Shown here: positions 16,182-25,814 of the stretch, one piece after another
Numbering within the stretch: the first letter of the stretch is position 1
How the letters are laid out: every line of letters begins with the position of its first letter
Assembly (NCBI GenBank): GCA_016743235.1
Contig: VRZD01000030.1
Span: 1-64,000 of the forward strand
Direction: 5' to 3'
DNA: 64,000 nucleotides
Origin: Pantanalinema sp. GBBB05
GTDB lineage: Bacteria > Cyanobacteriota > Cyanobacteriia > Leptolyngbyales > Leptolyngbyaceae
Program-made: the position numbers and the translations under genes
Notes under the pieces: model-generated
The model's database searches: none
Seen by the model: the letters and a program-made list of their open reading frames with translations, nothing else
Told to the model about the DNA's origin: nothing

Positions 16182-17522
16182 TTACCGAGAGGTTCCATCT
16201 GGGCTTACCTGACCAGCTCCCCCTTGTCCAGGAATTGCCTGGGTGTTGGGATCAACATCATTCCGTACACCAGGAGTCGTTTGGGTCGGGAGAGTGTTAT
16301 CTACACCTGAGGAAGGACGGGTGCTTCGGAAGTCCGGTGCATTAGAGTCGGTTTGTTGTTGGAGCGAACGGTTTTGGTAGTTTTGTTGCTGCATACCAGA
16401 GTTACTTTGGCTTCTCAGCATCATTCCAGGAGGGCAGGCTCCTGTTGTTCCAGCCATGCGATCGCTGCTCCCCATTGAGCTACTATTACTCGTCTGGCTA
16501 GTGTTGTTATAGTCAGCCCCAGGATTACTGTTGTAAACTTGGTTAGAGTTTCTGTAGCTGTTGTTGTAGCTATTGTTGTTAATCGGGCTACCGGTAGAGC
16601 TAGTTGCGTTAGCATTACTGCTATTCACTGAGTTAGAGCTGGTATAACCAGAGGAGCGGTAACCAGAGTTATAGCTTGAGTTGTAGTTCACATTATTCGT
16701 GGAGAAAGACCGCGCTTGATCCTCGAAACGACGAGCGGCTTCAACCATCTGTCGAGCTTGTCCTCCAGTCGTTGCTCCGCCATAGGCTAACACATTACCA
16801 CCGATCGTCGAGGCATGTTCATAGCCCAGGACTCCACCTTGCTGATACCCATTGGGGCTATAGCCAGCATCAGTACGGTTGTTATCGTAGTTAGTGTTCT
16901 GGTTAGAAGAGTTTTGTTGACTGCTATAGTTACCAGCTTGAGCCCGATCGTTCATGTTCGTTGGATCGGTTACTGAGTTAGCAGACGTCCCCATTTCGCT
17001 GGTATTTGTCCCCATTTCGAACGAGTTTGTGACTCGGGTACGGTTACCGCTCTGATTGTAGTAACGGCTTTGCTCGTCTAACGAAGAGCTTTGATTCGAT
17101 CCCATCGAATTATTCGAATAACCACTGCTACTAGGAGTCATTGTAGAACCACTAGTAGTGCTAGGATAGTCGCCGCCTACACCACCAGCTCCACCACCAG
17201 CACCGCTGTTAATGATTGAACCATTAGTACCACTAGTGTAGGAACCCTGATTAATATTGCTACGCGGATCAGCCTGGTTTTGAAGGTTTTGATTGGAGTT
17301 TTGCAGCGTTTGTCTAGCCATAGAGTTAGACTGCGTAGTACTGCTCATCGGTACGCAGTCTGCTGAATATTGGCTACCGCCTGAGTTCTGAGCACGATCG
17401 CTGGAGGAGCTAGGACTAGTCATTTGAGCCATAACAGGTAGCCCAATAAATGCACTAGCGGTCATGACACCAACAAAGGCGGTCATTTTTTTAGCTAAAT
17501 TCAGACTTTTCTTGGAATTCAT
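16182..17522 (-). CDS. Secreted Ser/Asn/Gly/Gln-rich low-complexity protein
   Basis: A 446-residue exported protein, chosen to start at the ATG at 17522 behind an AAGGAG box. A signal peptide (MNSKKSLNLAKKMTAFVGVM, cleavage after VMAQ or nearby) is followed by a long disordered region rich in Ser, Asn, Thr, Gly and Gln with Tyr-Asn-Ser type repeats. The only ordered-looking stretch is GGQARQMVEAARRFEDQARS near 255-275, a short amphipathic helix. Isolated Cys residues occur in ADCVPM and GACPPGMM. No family is recognised. The composition suggests a surface or matrix protein, but this is inference. Confidence 0.75.
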   Translation of the reverse strand: MNSKKSLNLAKKMTAFVGVMTASAFIGLPVMAQMTSPSSSSDRAQNSGGSQYSADCVPMSSTTQSNSMARQTLQNSNQNLQNQADPRSNINQGSYTSGTNGSIINSGAGGGAGGVGGDYPSTTSGSTMTPSSSGYSNNSMGSNQSSSLDEQSRYYNQSGNRTRVTNSFEMGTNTSEMGTSANSVTDPTNMNDRAQAGNYSSQQNSSNQNTNYDNNRTDAGYSPNGYQQGGVLGYEHASTIGGNVLAYGGATTGGQARQMVEAARRFEDQARSFSTNNVNYNSSYNSGYRSSGYTSSNSVNSSNANATSSTGSPINNNSYNNSYRNSNQVYNSNPGADYNNTSQTSNSSSMGSSDRMAGTTGACPPGMMLRSQSNSGMQQQNYQNRSLQQQTDSNAPDFRSTRPSSGVDNTLPTQTTPGVRNDVDPNTQAIPGQGGAGQVSPDGTSR

Positions 17523-17765
17523 TGATAGCTCCTTTAACTGCTGCATAAGTAAAGCCTCAATTGCGCACTCTAAAAAACCCTTCTCTAAACCGAAAATAGA
17601 ATTGAGAATTATTTTTTAGGTAGACAGATCTCTTATCTGAACTCAAATGAGGTTAGTGATATTGTTGAAGTTTAGAAATATCTGAGTTATTCGTTCTCTG
17701 TCATTGGTTTGATCTGTCCCCTGTGCTGAGGTGTAGACTTAATCTGCTTCTCCACGGCAATATGC

Positions 17766-17790
17766 AATTGCACAATCAAAATTGCACAAT
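17766..17790. repeat. Direct repeat of aattgcacaat upstream of GST
   Basis: Two exact 11-bp copies (17766-17776 and 17780-17790), offset 14 bp, the first overlapping the palindrome tgcaattgca. They lie 58-82 bp before the GST start and could be a regulator site. Confidence 0.45.
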
Positions 17791-17847
17791 AGGAATTACA
17801 TGATTAGGTCATTACCCGATCGGTACTTGCATTACTAGGAGATCACT

Positions 17848-18624
17848 GTGCTGGAACTATATCAATTTGAGATGTCCCACTATGTAGAAAAAGTGCGGTT
17901 GATCCTGGATTACAAAGGATTGACCTACCGGAAGATTGAAGTGACGCCGGGGATCGGTCAACTTGACCTGGTGCGAATGTCGGGGCATCGGCAAGTGCCT
18001 GTACTGAAAGATGGTAACGAAATCATTCCCGATTCCACCGCGATCGCAGAATACCTGGACAAGCAGTATCCTGACAAGCCGATTATCCCCAGCGATCCCC
18101 AGTTACGGGGGCAGTGCTTGCTGATGGAACAATGGGCAGATGAGATTTTTGGGATCAATGTTCGTAAATGCCTGATCACTGCCATGGGGCAAGATTCCCG
18201 TCTGCGCACCTCAGTGCTGCCAAGTACTACGCCCGACATCCTTAAAACGTTAGTAGGAGCAGTTCCAGGGGATCTGTTTAGCTCTTTGGGCTTTGGTGGC
18301 ATAGTGAAAGATGCCAAAGCTGCGATCGAGCATAATCTGACTGCCCTCTGCTTTATCTTGATGCATCAACCTTATTTGATCACGGATCAGCCAACGCTAG
18401 CAGATTTTGCGGTTGCGGGATTATCCATGTACCTGAAATTCCCTGAAGGTAATTATTTGAATATCCCCGAATCTCTTAAAGGCAAAGGCATCCCTGGAAT
18501 TGCTGATGTTGGCACCTTTGAACCCTTTTTCTCCTGGCGGGACAAGCTCTATGCTGATTACCGCAAGCCCTTGATATCTGCTAGCAGCAGTGGCTCAGGT
18601 CCTACTTCGATCGACATTGAATAA
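17848..18624 (+). CDS. Glutathione S-transferase family protein
   Basis: A 258-residue protein starting at GTG behind AGGAG. The N-terminal thioredoxin-fold domain (1-80) contains EMSHYVEKVRLILDYKG, with Ser9 or Tyr11 near the expected glutathione-activating position, then the cis-Pro segment HRQVPVLKDG and IIPDSTAIAEYLDKQYP. The C-terminal helical domain follows, with a DFAVAGLSMYL segment near 190. The last 15 residues (Ser/Gly-rich) look like a disordered tail. The substrate is unknown; related proteins act in detoxification or stress. A hairpin at 18672 probably ends the transcript. Confidence 0.85.
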   Translation: MLELYQFEMSHYVEKVRLILDYKGLTYRKIEVTPGIGQLDLVRMSGHRQVPVLKDGNEIIPDSTAIAEYLDKQYPDKPIIPSDPQLRGQCLLMEQWADEIFGINVRKCLITAMGQDSRLRTSVLPSTTPDILKTLVGAVPGDLFSSLGFGGIVKDAKAAIEHNLTALCFILMHQPYLITDQPTLADFAVAGLSMYLKFPEGNYLNIPESLKGKGIPGIADVGTFEPFFSWRDKLYADYRKPLISASSSGSGPTSIDIE

Positions 18625-18671
18625 TGTTTGTTGATTAACCAAGCGATCTTGGCAACAGGAGTTTGGTAGGA

Positions 18672-18726
18672 GCAGGTTTGGTAGTTTTCTCAATCAACTT
18701 AATGTAGGGCTTTCAGCCAAACCTGC
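18672..18726 (+). terminator. Inverted repeat downstream of GST
   Basis: A 10-bp inverted repeat (gcaggtttgg / ccaaacctgc) with a 35-base loop, 48 bp past the stop codon. The long loop makes it a weak terminator candidate. Confidence 0.35.
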
Positions 18727-18866
18727 CCTTTCAATTCCAGCCCAGCGATCGAGTGCCTTAAACAACCAGGCTTTAGCAGAATACCCATATTCATTCTCTT
18801 ATAGAACTATTGTATTATTGAGAGAACTCCAGTACGATCGCTGCAACATCTTCTTGGCTGGTCGCA

Positions 18867-20591
18867 ATGACGTTAGAGCAACCACTTGGCTCCGTAATTC
18901 AAGGTTCTCTCAGTCAGGGCTTAGAAGTCCGGCTGCACCCAGATGTTTCGGTGGAAGACATGCGGGTGGGCAAGTTTGTGGTCGTGCAGGGGCGGCGATC
19001 GCGTTTCTTCTGTATGTTGACGGATGTGGCTCTGGGTACAGCCAGTTCGCGGATTTTGGCAAATCCACCCGATCCAACCAATACATTTCTGCAAGAGGTT
19101 TTGGCTGGAACGGGAACCTTTGGTACGGTTAATCTCACGCCGATGTTGATGATGACTCCAGAGAGCGATCGAGGTGAGTCGCAAAAGCAACAACCACCAA
19201 CTGAAGCATCCGGCTCCAACAAAGCAGCCTCATATCAGGCACAATCGAGTGCAGCGATCGATCTGCTCCCAGTTAAAACAATTCCCAGCCATTTCAGCCA
19301 AGTTTACGATGCCAGTGAGTGGGACTTTCGGGCGGTGTTTGGCTGGGAAGATGATCCGCAACGCCGGAACTTTGCCATTGGGCAACCGATCGATATGGAT
19401 GTCCCCGTTTGTCTCGATCTCGATCGATTTGTGGAACGGAGTAATGGCGTTTTTGGCAAATCGGGCACCGGAAAATCATTTCTGACTCGGTTGTTGCTGT
19501 CTGGCATCATTCGCAAGCAAGCGGCCGTCAATCTGATCTTTGATATGCATTCGGAGTACGGCTGGGAGGCAGCACGGGAAGGTAAGCAATTCAGTACTGT
19601 AAAAGGCTTGCGCCAGCTATTTCCGGGGCAGGTGCAGATTTATACTCTTGATCCCGACTCAACTCGGCGACGAGGAGTGCGGGATGCCCAAGAGCTTTAC
19701 GTTAGCTATGACCAGATTGAAGTGGAAGACTTGGCATTGGTACGGGGGGAATTAAACCTGTCGGAAGCCAGTTTAGAAAATGCCATTATTCTCCGAAACG
19801 AATTTGGTAAGGCCTGGATTACTCGCTTGTTATCCATGGGGAATGGCGAGATTCAGGAGTTTTGCGAAACCAAGATGGGCAGTAAGTCCTCAATCATGGC
19901 GTTGCAACGGAAGCTGACTCGGTTGGATGATTTGAAATATATCCGGAATACCTGCACCCAAAACTATGTTGGGCAAATTCTAGATTCTTTGGATGCCGGA
20001 AAGCATGTCGTGATTGAGTTTGGCTCCCAGTCGAATTTGCTGTCTTACATGCTGGCAACCAATATTATTGCTCGCCGCATTCATGCCAGCTATGTCTTAA
20101 AAGCCGAGAAGTTCTTGCAGACTAAGAATGTCAGCGATCGCCCCCGGCAATTAGTGGTGACGATCGAAGAGGCTCACCGCTTCCTTGACCCAGCTACCGT
20201 CGGACAAACGATTTTTGGCACGATCGCTCGGGAAATGCGGAAATACTTCGTTACTCTGTTAGTCGTCGATCAACGCCCATCGGGGATCGATAACGAGGTG
20301 ATGTCTCAAATTGGGACGCGGATTACCGCGTTATTAAATGATGAAAAAGATATTGATGCGATTTTTACCGGAGTTTCGGGAGCCCAAAGTCTGCGTTCGG
20401 TGTTAGCAAAATTAGACTCGAAGCAGCAAGCCCTATTACTGGGTCATGCAGTGCCAATGCCAGTTGTAGTTCGGACACGGGCCTACGACGAAACGTTTTA
20501 TGCAGAAGTAGGGGATACTGCCTGGGAAGAACTGCCAGATGCCTTAGTGCTTAAGGCAGCTAAAGCGGCTAAAGCCGACTTAGGCTTCTAG
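18867..20591 (+). CDS. HerA-like DNA-pumping ATPase (DUF87, HAS-barrel)
   Basis: A 574-residue ATPase of the HerA/FtsK superfamily. The N-terminus (GSVIQGSLSQGLEVRLHP, then VRVGKFVVVQGRR-like text) is a HAS beta-barrel. Residues about 100-135 are a Ser/Gln-rich linker. Walker A is GVFGKSGTGKS (194-204), followed by NLIFDMHSEYG. Walker B is LVVTIEEAHRF, followed by VVDQRPSGID. HerA works with the nuclease NurA in archaeal end resection and in some defence systems; no NurA, SIR2 or other partner is adjacent here. A housekeeping role in DNA processing is likely but not shown. Confidence 0.88.
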   Translation: MTLEQPLGSVIQGSLSQGLEVRLHPDVSVEDMRVGKFVVVQGRRSRFFCMLTDVALGTASSRILANPPDPTNTFLQEVLAGTGTFGTVNLTPMLMMTPESDRGESQKQQPPTEASGSNKAASYQAQSSAAIDLLPVKTIPSHFSQVYDASEWDFRAVFGWEDDPQRRNFAIGQPIDMDVPVCLDLDRFVERSNGVFGKSGTGKSFLTRLLLSGIIRKQAAVNLIFDMHSEYGWEAAREGKQFSTVKGLRQLFPGQVQIYTLDPDSTRRRGVRDAQELYVSYDQIEVEDLALVRGELNLSEASLENAIILRNEFGKAWITRLLSMGNGEIQEFCETKMGSKSSIMALQRKLTRLDDLKYIRNTCTQNYVGQILDSLDAGKHVVIEFGSQSNLLSYMLATNIIARRIHASYVLKAEKFLQTKNVSDRPRQLVVTIEEAHRFLDPATVGQTIFGTIAREMRKYFVTLLVVDQRPSGIDNEVMSQIGTRITALLNDEKDIDAIFTGVSGAQSLRSVLAKLDSKQQALLLGHAVPMPVVVRTRAYDETFYAEVGDTAWEELPDALVLKAAKAAKADLGF

Positions 20592-21377
20592 TTCCAGCTC
20601 CAGGTGCTTGCTCGCTGTCCTCACCCTACGGACTGACATATCACAGTCGTACAACCTTCACATCGGAGTGATATTGATCAATTAGTTTCATGCAAACAGA
20701 GGAGACCTAGGGCTAGTGTCAGGGCAATCTACCCCATTGAATTTATTAGACACTAGCGAACCAATATCTACGTTGGAAGCGATCGTCACCATCCAATCTA
20801 GCTGGAGGTTTTTATTCATGTATTGGCAAAACCGCCCAAAAAGTTCGGTTATCTCATCTCATATGAGACTGTTCAGACTAAGGTGCTCCAGGCACTATAG
20901 AGATATGGGATGAAGCATAATTCCAACCGAGCTAACGAGTGTTCATGCCTGTAAAACGGCACAGGAGCAGTATTGCTACTAACGAACCCCAAAAATCACC
21001 CAGTTGATTCATCCCAAAGGATGAAACTAAAATCTTTTCTCTCCGTCTATAATGTAGTATACAATTAAGCCATGAACTCATAACGATTCCGAGTTGGAGT
21101 CAATCCAGACGTAAGCTGCTCCCGTTTATCAATCTCTCTAGCGTTGTTCTTCGTCCCTATTTGAGTTCTCTAGCCTTTTACTAACTCGATATCATCGTCA
21201 CTCTAGGGCGTGTTTCCAGCGCTTGAGGAACTTAGTTCTTAACCATTAGCATTCCCCGATCTCATCATTAGCCGATTCAGAGCGATTCTGTGGAGCAGAG
21301 CCGCTCCCGCTCAAGTTTCCTTCACGCCAGTCAAGTCTTTCCCTGTTCCTTGTTTTACGTACGGAGTTTGCGCATCC
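20592..21377. other. Long leader region upstream of the group 2 sigma gene
   Basis: About 785 bp without a convincing gene. It holds an exact 9-bp inverted repeat (gctagtgtc at 20712-20720 and gacactagc at 20749-20757) and a TATAAT at 21048-21053 that could be the -10 box of the sigma gene, leaving a leader of about 320 bases. No good -35 box was seen. Confidence 0.45.
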
Positions 21378-22361
21378 ATGACAACTGCCAGCACAACCTC
21401 TAAAGCACCTAAGTCTACCTTTACGGCAGACATGGTTCGCACTTATCTACACGAAATTGGTCGCGTCCCGATGCTAACCCACGAACAAGAGATTGTTTAT
21501 GGGAAGCAGGTGCAGCAAATGATGTCATTGCAAGAAAAGAAAACTGCTCTTGCTAAAAAGCTAGCTCATGAACCGACTGAGCAAGAGCTAGCCGAACATA
21601 CTCATCTCAGTGAAACTGACCTGAAAGATATCATGCGGAAAGGTCAGCGCGCCAAGCAGAAGATGATTGAAGCCAATCTGCGCCTCGTGGTGTCGATCGC
21701 CAAAAAGTATCAAAAGCGCAATCTCGAATTTCTGGATTTGATTCAGGAAGGCACGATGGGCTTAGAGCGCGGAGTCGAAAAATTCGATCCGACTCGGGGT
21801 TACAAGTTCTCGACCTATGCTTATTGGTGGATTCGGCAAGCGATTACACGAGCGATCGCCCAGCAAGCCCGAACCATCCGGTTACCGATCCACATCACTG
21901 AGAAACTGAACAAGATCAAGAAAACCCAACGCGAATTAGCCCAGAAGCTAGGTCGCAGTGCTACTGCGGCTGAGATTGCGACGGAATTGGAACTGGAACC
22001 CGCTCAAATCCGGGAGTTTCTCACCTTATCGCGGCAGCCTGTCTCACTCGATCTGCGAGTCGGTGATAACCAGGACACTGAACTGCAAGACTTGTTAGAA
22101 GACGAAGGTCCTTCTCCAGAGCATTACATGGCTCAGGAATCCCTGCGTCAGGATCTAGCGACTCTGATGGCTGATTTGACTCCCCAACAGCGGCAGGTTT
22201 TAACCTTGCGCTATGGCTTGGAAGATGGGCACGAACTCTCTTTGGCAAAAGTCGGTGAACGCTTGAACTTGAGCCGGGAACGAGTTCGCCAACTCGAACG
22301 GCAAGCCCTAGATAATCTGCGTCGCCGTAAAGCGAATGTTCGAGAGTATCTTGCTAGTTAA
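21378..22361 (+). CDS. Group 2 RNA polymerase sigma factor (SigB/C/D type)
   Basis: A non-essential primary-like sigma factor used for stress, carbon, nitrogen or light responses. The 327-residue protein lacks the acidic N-terminus of SigA and starts region 1.2 at VRTYLHEIGRVPMLTHEQE. Region 2 (EANLRLVVSIAKKYQKRNL, then YAYWWIRQAITRAIAQQART), region 3 and the region 4 helix-turn-helix (LAKVGERLNLSRERVRQLE) are complete. Which lettered SigB, C, D or E it corresponds to cannot be decided without a tree. The long leader suggests distant or multiple promoters. A strong 16-bp hairpin terminator follows. Confidence 0.93.
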   Translation: MTTASTTSKAPKSTFTADMVRTYLHEIGRVPMLTHEQEIVYGKQVQQMMSLQEKKTALAKKLAHEPTEQELAEHTHLSETDLKDIMRKGQRAKQKMIEANLRLVVSIAKKYQKRNLEFLDLIQEGTMGLERGVEKFDPTRGYKFSTYAYWWIRQAITRAIAQQARTIRLPIHITEKLNKIKKTQRELAQKLGRSATAAEIATELELEPAQIREFLTLSRQPVSLDLRVGDNQDTELQDLLEDEGPSPEHYMAQESLRQDLATLMADLTPQQRQVLTLRYGLEDGHELSLAKVGERLNLSRERVRQLERQALDNLRRRKANVREYLAS

Positions 22362-22388
22362 CGAGTCGTTGCTAGTAGCCTGTTAGTT

Positions 22389-22430
22389 AAAAAGCAGGAG
22401 ATCGGGAATAATCTCGATCTCCTGCTTTTT
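22389..22430. terminator. Strong two-way terminator between sigma and hemC
   Basis: Perfect 16-bp arms (aaaaagcaggagatcg / cgatctcctgcttttt) with a 10-base loop. T-runs are present on both strands, which suits the convergent genes on either side. Confidence 0.85.
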
Positions 22431-22454
22431 CTTAGTTTAGGCTGGCAACTTTTC

Positions 22455-23429
22455 TTACTGCCGATCGAGCGTAGCGAGAATATTATCCAGAATGGTTTGG
22501 GCTCCTTGTTGGCGCATGCGTTGAGCGAGTTCAGTCCCTAACCGTTCTGCATCGCTGGTAGCCCCAGTAATATTGTCTTTCACGACTTGTTGACCATCTA
22601 AGCTAGCCACAATGCCAGTTAAGGTTAGTTGATCACCATTGAGAACCGTGTTAACCCCGATCGGCACTTGGCAGCCACCTTCGAGTTCCCGTAGGAATGC
22701 CCGTTCAGCATAACAACGATCAGCAGTGGGCTGATGTTGTAGGGCTTTCAACAACTCCAGCACTTCTGCATCATCACCTCGGCATTCAATCCCTAAAGCA
22801 CCTTGCCCAACCGCATGCAGGGAAACTTCAGCAGGGATAACTTGGTGAATGCGATCGCTCATGCCTAAGCGATGTAATCCAGCAACAGCCAGGATCAAGG
22901 CATCATACTCTCCGGCATCAAGCTTGCTTAAGCGGGTGTTGAGGTTGCCGCGCACATCCTTAAAGCTAAGGTGCGGGTAGTGGTGGCGCAGTTGGGCTAG
23001 CCGACGCAGTGAAGAAGTTCCAATGACTGCGCCTTCAGGTAGGCTATCTAGCTGTTTGTCTTTGTGCTGTTCATGCACCACTAAGGCATCAGCTGGATTT
23101 TCGCGCTCTGTCACACAACCTAGCACTAAACCTTCTGGCAAGCGAGTCGGCAGGTCTTTGAGGGAATGGACGGCAAAATCAATGTCGCCATTAATCATCC
23201 CCACTTCTAGTTCCTTAGTAAACAGTCCTTTGTCGCCGATTTTGGCCAAAGCAACATCGAGAATCTTATCGCCTTGGGTACTCATGGTATGGACTTCAAA
23301 CGTCCGATCGGGGAATGCCTTTTGAAGTTCAGCCTGCACCCACTCGGTTTGCACCAAGGCAAGTTGGCTTTTCCGGGAACCAATGCGAATGGTACGGGCA
23401 GGACTGGAAACGGGGGATGCGGTGGCCAT
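22455..23429 (-). CDS. hemC: Hydroxymethylbilane synthase (porphobilinogen deaminase)
   Basis: Joins four porphobilinogen units into hydroxymethylbilane. The 324-residue protein shows IRIGSRKSQLALVQTEWVQ at the N-terminus, the catalytic Asp segment FAVHSLKDLPTRLPEG, IGTSSLRRLAQLRH, DVRGNLNTRLSKLD and the cofactor-binding Cys in LEGGCQVPIGV near 250. The motifs are complete, so it should be active. It uses the product of hemB, 7 kb away, and shares its terminator with the sigma gene. Confidence 0.97.
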   Translation of the reverse strand: MATASPVSSPARTIRIGSRKSQLALVQTEWVQAELQKAFPDRTFEVHTMSTQGDKILDVALAKIGDKGLFTKELEVGMINGDIDFAVHSLKDLPTRLPEGLVLGCVTERENPADALVVHEQHKDKQLDSLPEGAVIGTSSLRRLAQLRHHYPHLSFKDVRGNLNTRLSKLDAGEYDALILAVAGLHRLGMSDRIHQVIPAEVSLHAVGQGALGIECRGDDAEVLELLKALQHQPTADRCYAERAFLRELEGGCQVPIGVNTVLNGDQLTLTGIVASLDGQQVVKDNITGATSDAERLGTELAQRMRQQGAQTILDNILATLDRQ

Positions 23430-23869
23430 ATATCAGAAATTCAAATTGGCTTTAGAAGTCACTTTTTCCACATTACCCTAGTGTGTCCCTCGATCGCTGC
23501 TCACCAGGGGGAGAGAAACATTACAGATGATTAAGCAAAGCAATCGGAGAATAAAGGTAGCCTGTTCGCTATCACCTTTTGCTTGAATGATTGCACCTAA
23601 ATTAAAAAAGATGAGCTTGTACTAATGCAGATTCTACCTGTACCACGATGTTTTCCATCTGAGTTTCGCTGTCTAGGCAACCTAGTATTTGTGGCTGAGT
23701 CAGTATGCATTAGAGCAAAGCTGGGTTGGTGCGTGATCTCGATCACCGTAACGAGCAGGACTCCATCACTTAACAACTACTGGTAGTATCACGGTTGCGA
23801 TGCCTCGATCGTCACCGAGGTGCCATGGGAAAACCTGGATACTACAAGTATCGAGTTCCTGCCTTGCTC
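23430..23869. other. Spacer between hemC and a small conserved gene
   Basis: About 440 bp that must hold promoters for the divergent neighbours. No gene, RNA or clear repeat was seen. Confidence 0.4.
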
Positions 23870-24085
23870 ATGCCCCTCATCAACCTTTTGCCCACTGCCA
23901 TTTCTGACTTATTTGCTCAAGCGAGTGTTACTGGAAGAATGACTTTAGCCGATCGCTACGGGCTGATGGCCGCACTACTGGATGAGTCTATTGGCGAAGA
24001 AGAAATGTACTGTATCGATCGCCTACTGTATGCCCTACGGAAAGGACGAGTTGAGGTAGTAAACGAGCTGTCCGCTGTATTGTAA
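23870..24085 (+). CDS. Small conserved cyanobacterial protein, unknown function
   Basis: A 71-residue protein if started at the ATG at 23870 (MPLINLLPTAISDLFAQA); an upstream start at 23795 would add an unlikely basic leader. The core LADRYGLMAALLDESIGEEE and IDRLLYALRKGRVEVVNELS reads as a compact helical domain that I recall from many cyanobacteria. No enzymatic motif or membrane segment is visible, and no partner gene is adjacent. Confidence 0.75.
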   Translation: MPLINLLPTAISDLFAQASVTGRMTLADRYGLMAALLDESIGEEEMYCIDRLLYALRKGRVEVVNELSAVL

Positions 24086-24794
24086 AAATCAGTTCAACCG
24101 TACAGTTAGCAATACCATCGGTAGACTAATCACCATCTATTTCGTCAGTCAGATGAAGCGACGCTCACAAACGCTTGTAATGAATATATCTGTTGTGAGT
24201 TAGCAATTGAAAGTTGCTTCAAGCAAATGCTGACATTTTCTATCATCGTCTTAACAGTTTGGTTTGCGGCGTGTTTGGGAGAACTAAATGATCCCGAGGA
24301 ATAGCACCGTGTCTGTTAATTTCGGTGCTTATCATTGCGTTTTTGAGAACAAAAAGTCATCGGTTCATCTTGACGATCAAGGTCAAATTCAACCTGCTTA
24401 GCTCCAGCGTGATAATCAATTGGTTGCTTAATCAGACGATCGAGAATGGCTTTTTGATTAAGATTTTGATACATGATCCTGCTACACAGATTTTTCTTAA
24501 TCCTGTCAAAGATCGTTGAACTTAGCCTCTAACTTGAGGCAGACTTCAAGCAGGTCAGTATGCCTAGTCTCTGAGTCGCTGTAGTCTAGATTCAGGTTTA
24601 AGCCGTTCTAAAAAGTTGGCATTGTGAGCAAGCTACTTGAGCGTAAATCGGACTTATCATCGGCTCTAACCCAACCTCAAAATCGTTGATTTAGAAGTAT
24701 GAATTAAATTACGTCCAGACTTTATCAACAGGTCATGGACATTCCCTGAGTAGGGAATGTACGAGCAGATAAGTTGTATTCAGCCGCATTAAAG
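24086..24794. other. Long spacer, no gene seen
   Basis: About 710 bp, AT-rich, without a convincing open frame. At 24739-24760 there is a perfect 9-bp hairpin (acattccct / agggaatgt, 4-base loop), 35 bp past the stop of the SDR gene, which probably ends that transcript. Confidence 0.5.
24739..24760 (-). terminator. Hairpin downstream of the SDR gene
   Basis: A 9-bp perfect stem with a 4-base loop; there is no T-run on the minus strand, so termination is inferred from position. Confidence 0.45.
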
Positions 24795-25814
24795 CTAGCT
24801 TAGACCAGGCACAAAATGAGTTGCCCATTGAGCTAATGCGATCGCTCCAAACACGATTCCAGCCGTTACAGCTCCTTTCAATAAAGGATTTCGAGCAATT
24901 CCATCCGTCAAACTAGGGATGACAAGATGGCTAAAATCACCATCAACACGATCGTAGTTGGGAACAGATTGATAGAGATTATTAGGTGCATCAACTGCTT
25001 TTGGCTCATTGGTTTGTTGCAGTGGAAAGCCAATCAGCAGCAATATAGCATCGACTAAAGCCGGGGAAAGTCGCTGCATAATATCTAGTACTCTCCCAAC
25101 ATCACCAACAATAAAGTCACGAGTAGGATGCTCTGCGGTATAGAGAATTGCTTTTGCCACTAATTTAGGTGCATAGTAAGGCGGAATTCCTGTTGGCTTA
25201 ACACCTAACTTGGTTAAACCATGATTGTAAAACGGGGTGTTAATTACACTAGGTTTAATACTAGTTACACTAACAGGAACTTGTTCATGTTTTAGTTCTA
25301 CTCGTAACGCTTCTAGAAAACCTTCAACACCATGTTTTGCGGTCGAGTAAGGACTTTGTAAAGGTAAAGCCCGCCGCCCCTCCATTGAGGATACATGAAT
25401 TAATGCCCCTCCCTGGCGTTTGAGATAGGGTAAAGCTGCCTTGACTCCATACACCTGCCCCATGAGAGTGACATCGATAACCCGCTGGAATTCTTCCGGC
25501 GTAATATCATCAAAGGCAGAAAATACACTAGTAGCTGATAAATGCACCCAAGTATCTAAGCGCCCATAAACTTCTACAGCTTTCTCAGCGATCGCTTTTA
25601 CTTGCTCAAAACTAGTAACATCTGCAACAACGGCAACCGCCTCTCCACCCCATTCTTGAATGGCATCGACAAGGGAAGCTAAGCCTGATTCACTGCGGGC
25701 AGCAACAACTAATTTTGCTCCCTGTTTCGCAAACTGTAAGGCTGTTTCGCGTCCAATGCCACTAGAAGCACCGACAACTGCCACAATTTGCTGATTGATC
25801 GGTTTCAATTGCAT
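24795..25814 (-). CDS. Short-chain dehydrogenase/reductase with C-terminal membrane segment
   Basis: NAD(P)-dependent oxidoreductase of the SDR family. The nucleotide-binding motif VVGASSGIGRETAL is at 13-26, followed by the VADVT acidic motif, the active-site Ser in IHVSSMEG and the catalytic YSTAKHG. At 339 residues it is longer than a classical SDR (about 250). The extra C-terminus includes a predicted membrane helix (AGIVFGAIALAQWATHF, near 318-335), so it may be tethered to a membrane. The substrate is unknown. It lies downstream of the DUF2243 gene on the same strand, with a terminator between them. Confidence 0.88.
   Translation of the reverse strand: MQLKPINQQIVAVVGASSGIGRETALQFAKQGAKLVVAARSESGLASLVDAIQEWGGEAVAVVADVTSFEQVKAIAEKAVEVYGRLDTWVHLSATSVFSAFDDITPEEFQRVIDVTLMGQVYGVKAALPYLKRQGGALIHVSSMEGRRALPLQSPYSTAKHGVEGFLEALRVELKHEQVPVSVTSIKPSVINTPFYNHGLTKLGVKPTGIPPYYAPKLVAKAILYTAEHPTRDFIVGDVGRVLDIMQRLSPALVDAILLLIGFPLQQTNEPKAVDAPNNLYQSVPNYDRVDGDFSHLVIPSLTDGIARNPLLKGAVTAGIVFGAIALAQWATHFVPGLS

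Noticed and set aside
18867..20591. HerA-like gene as part of a defence island
   Set aside because: No nuclease, restriction, toxin or phage gene is near; neighbours are ordinary housekeeping genes.
24325..24519. 64-codon hydrophobic plus-strand frame in the 24 kb spacer
   Set aside because: AT-driven Ile/Leu-rich text without start signal or known pattern.
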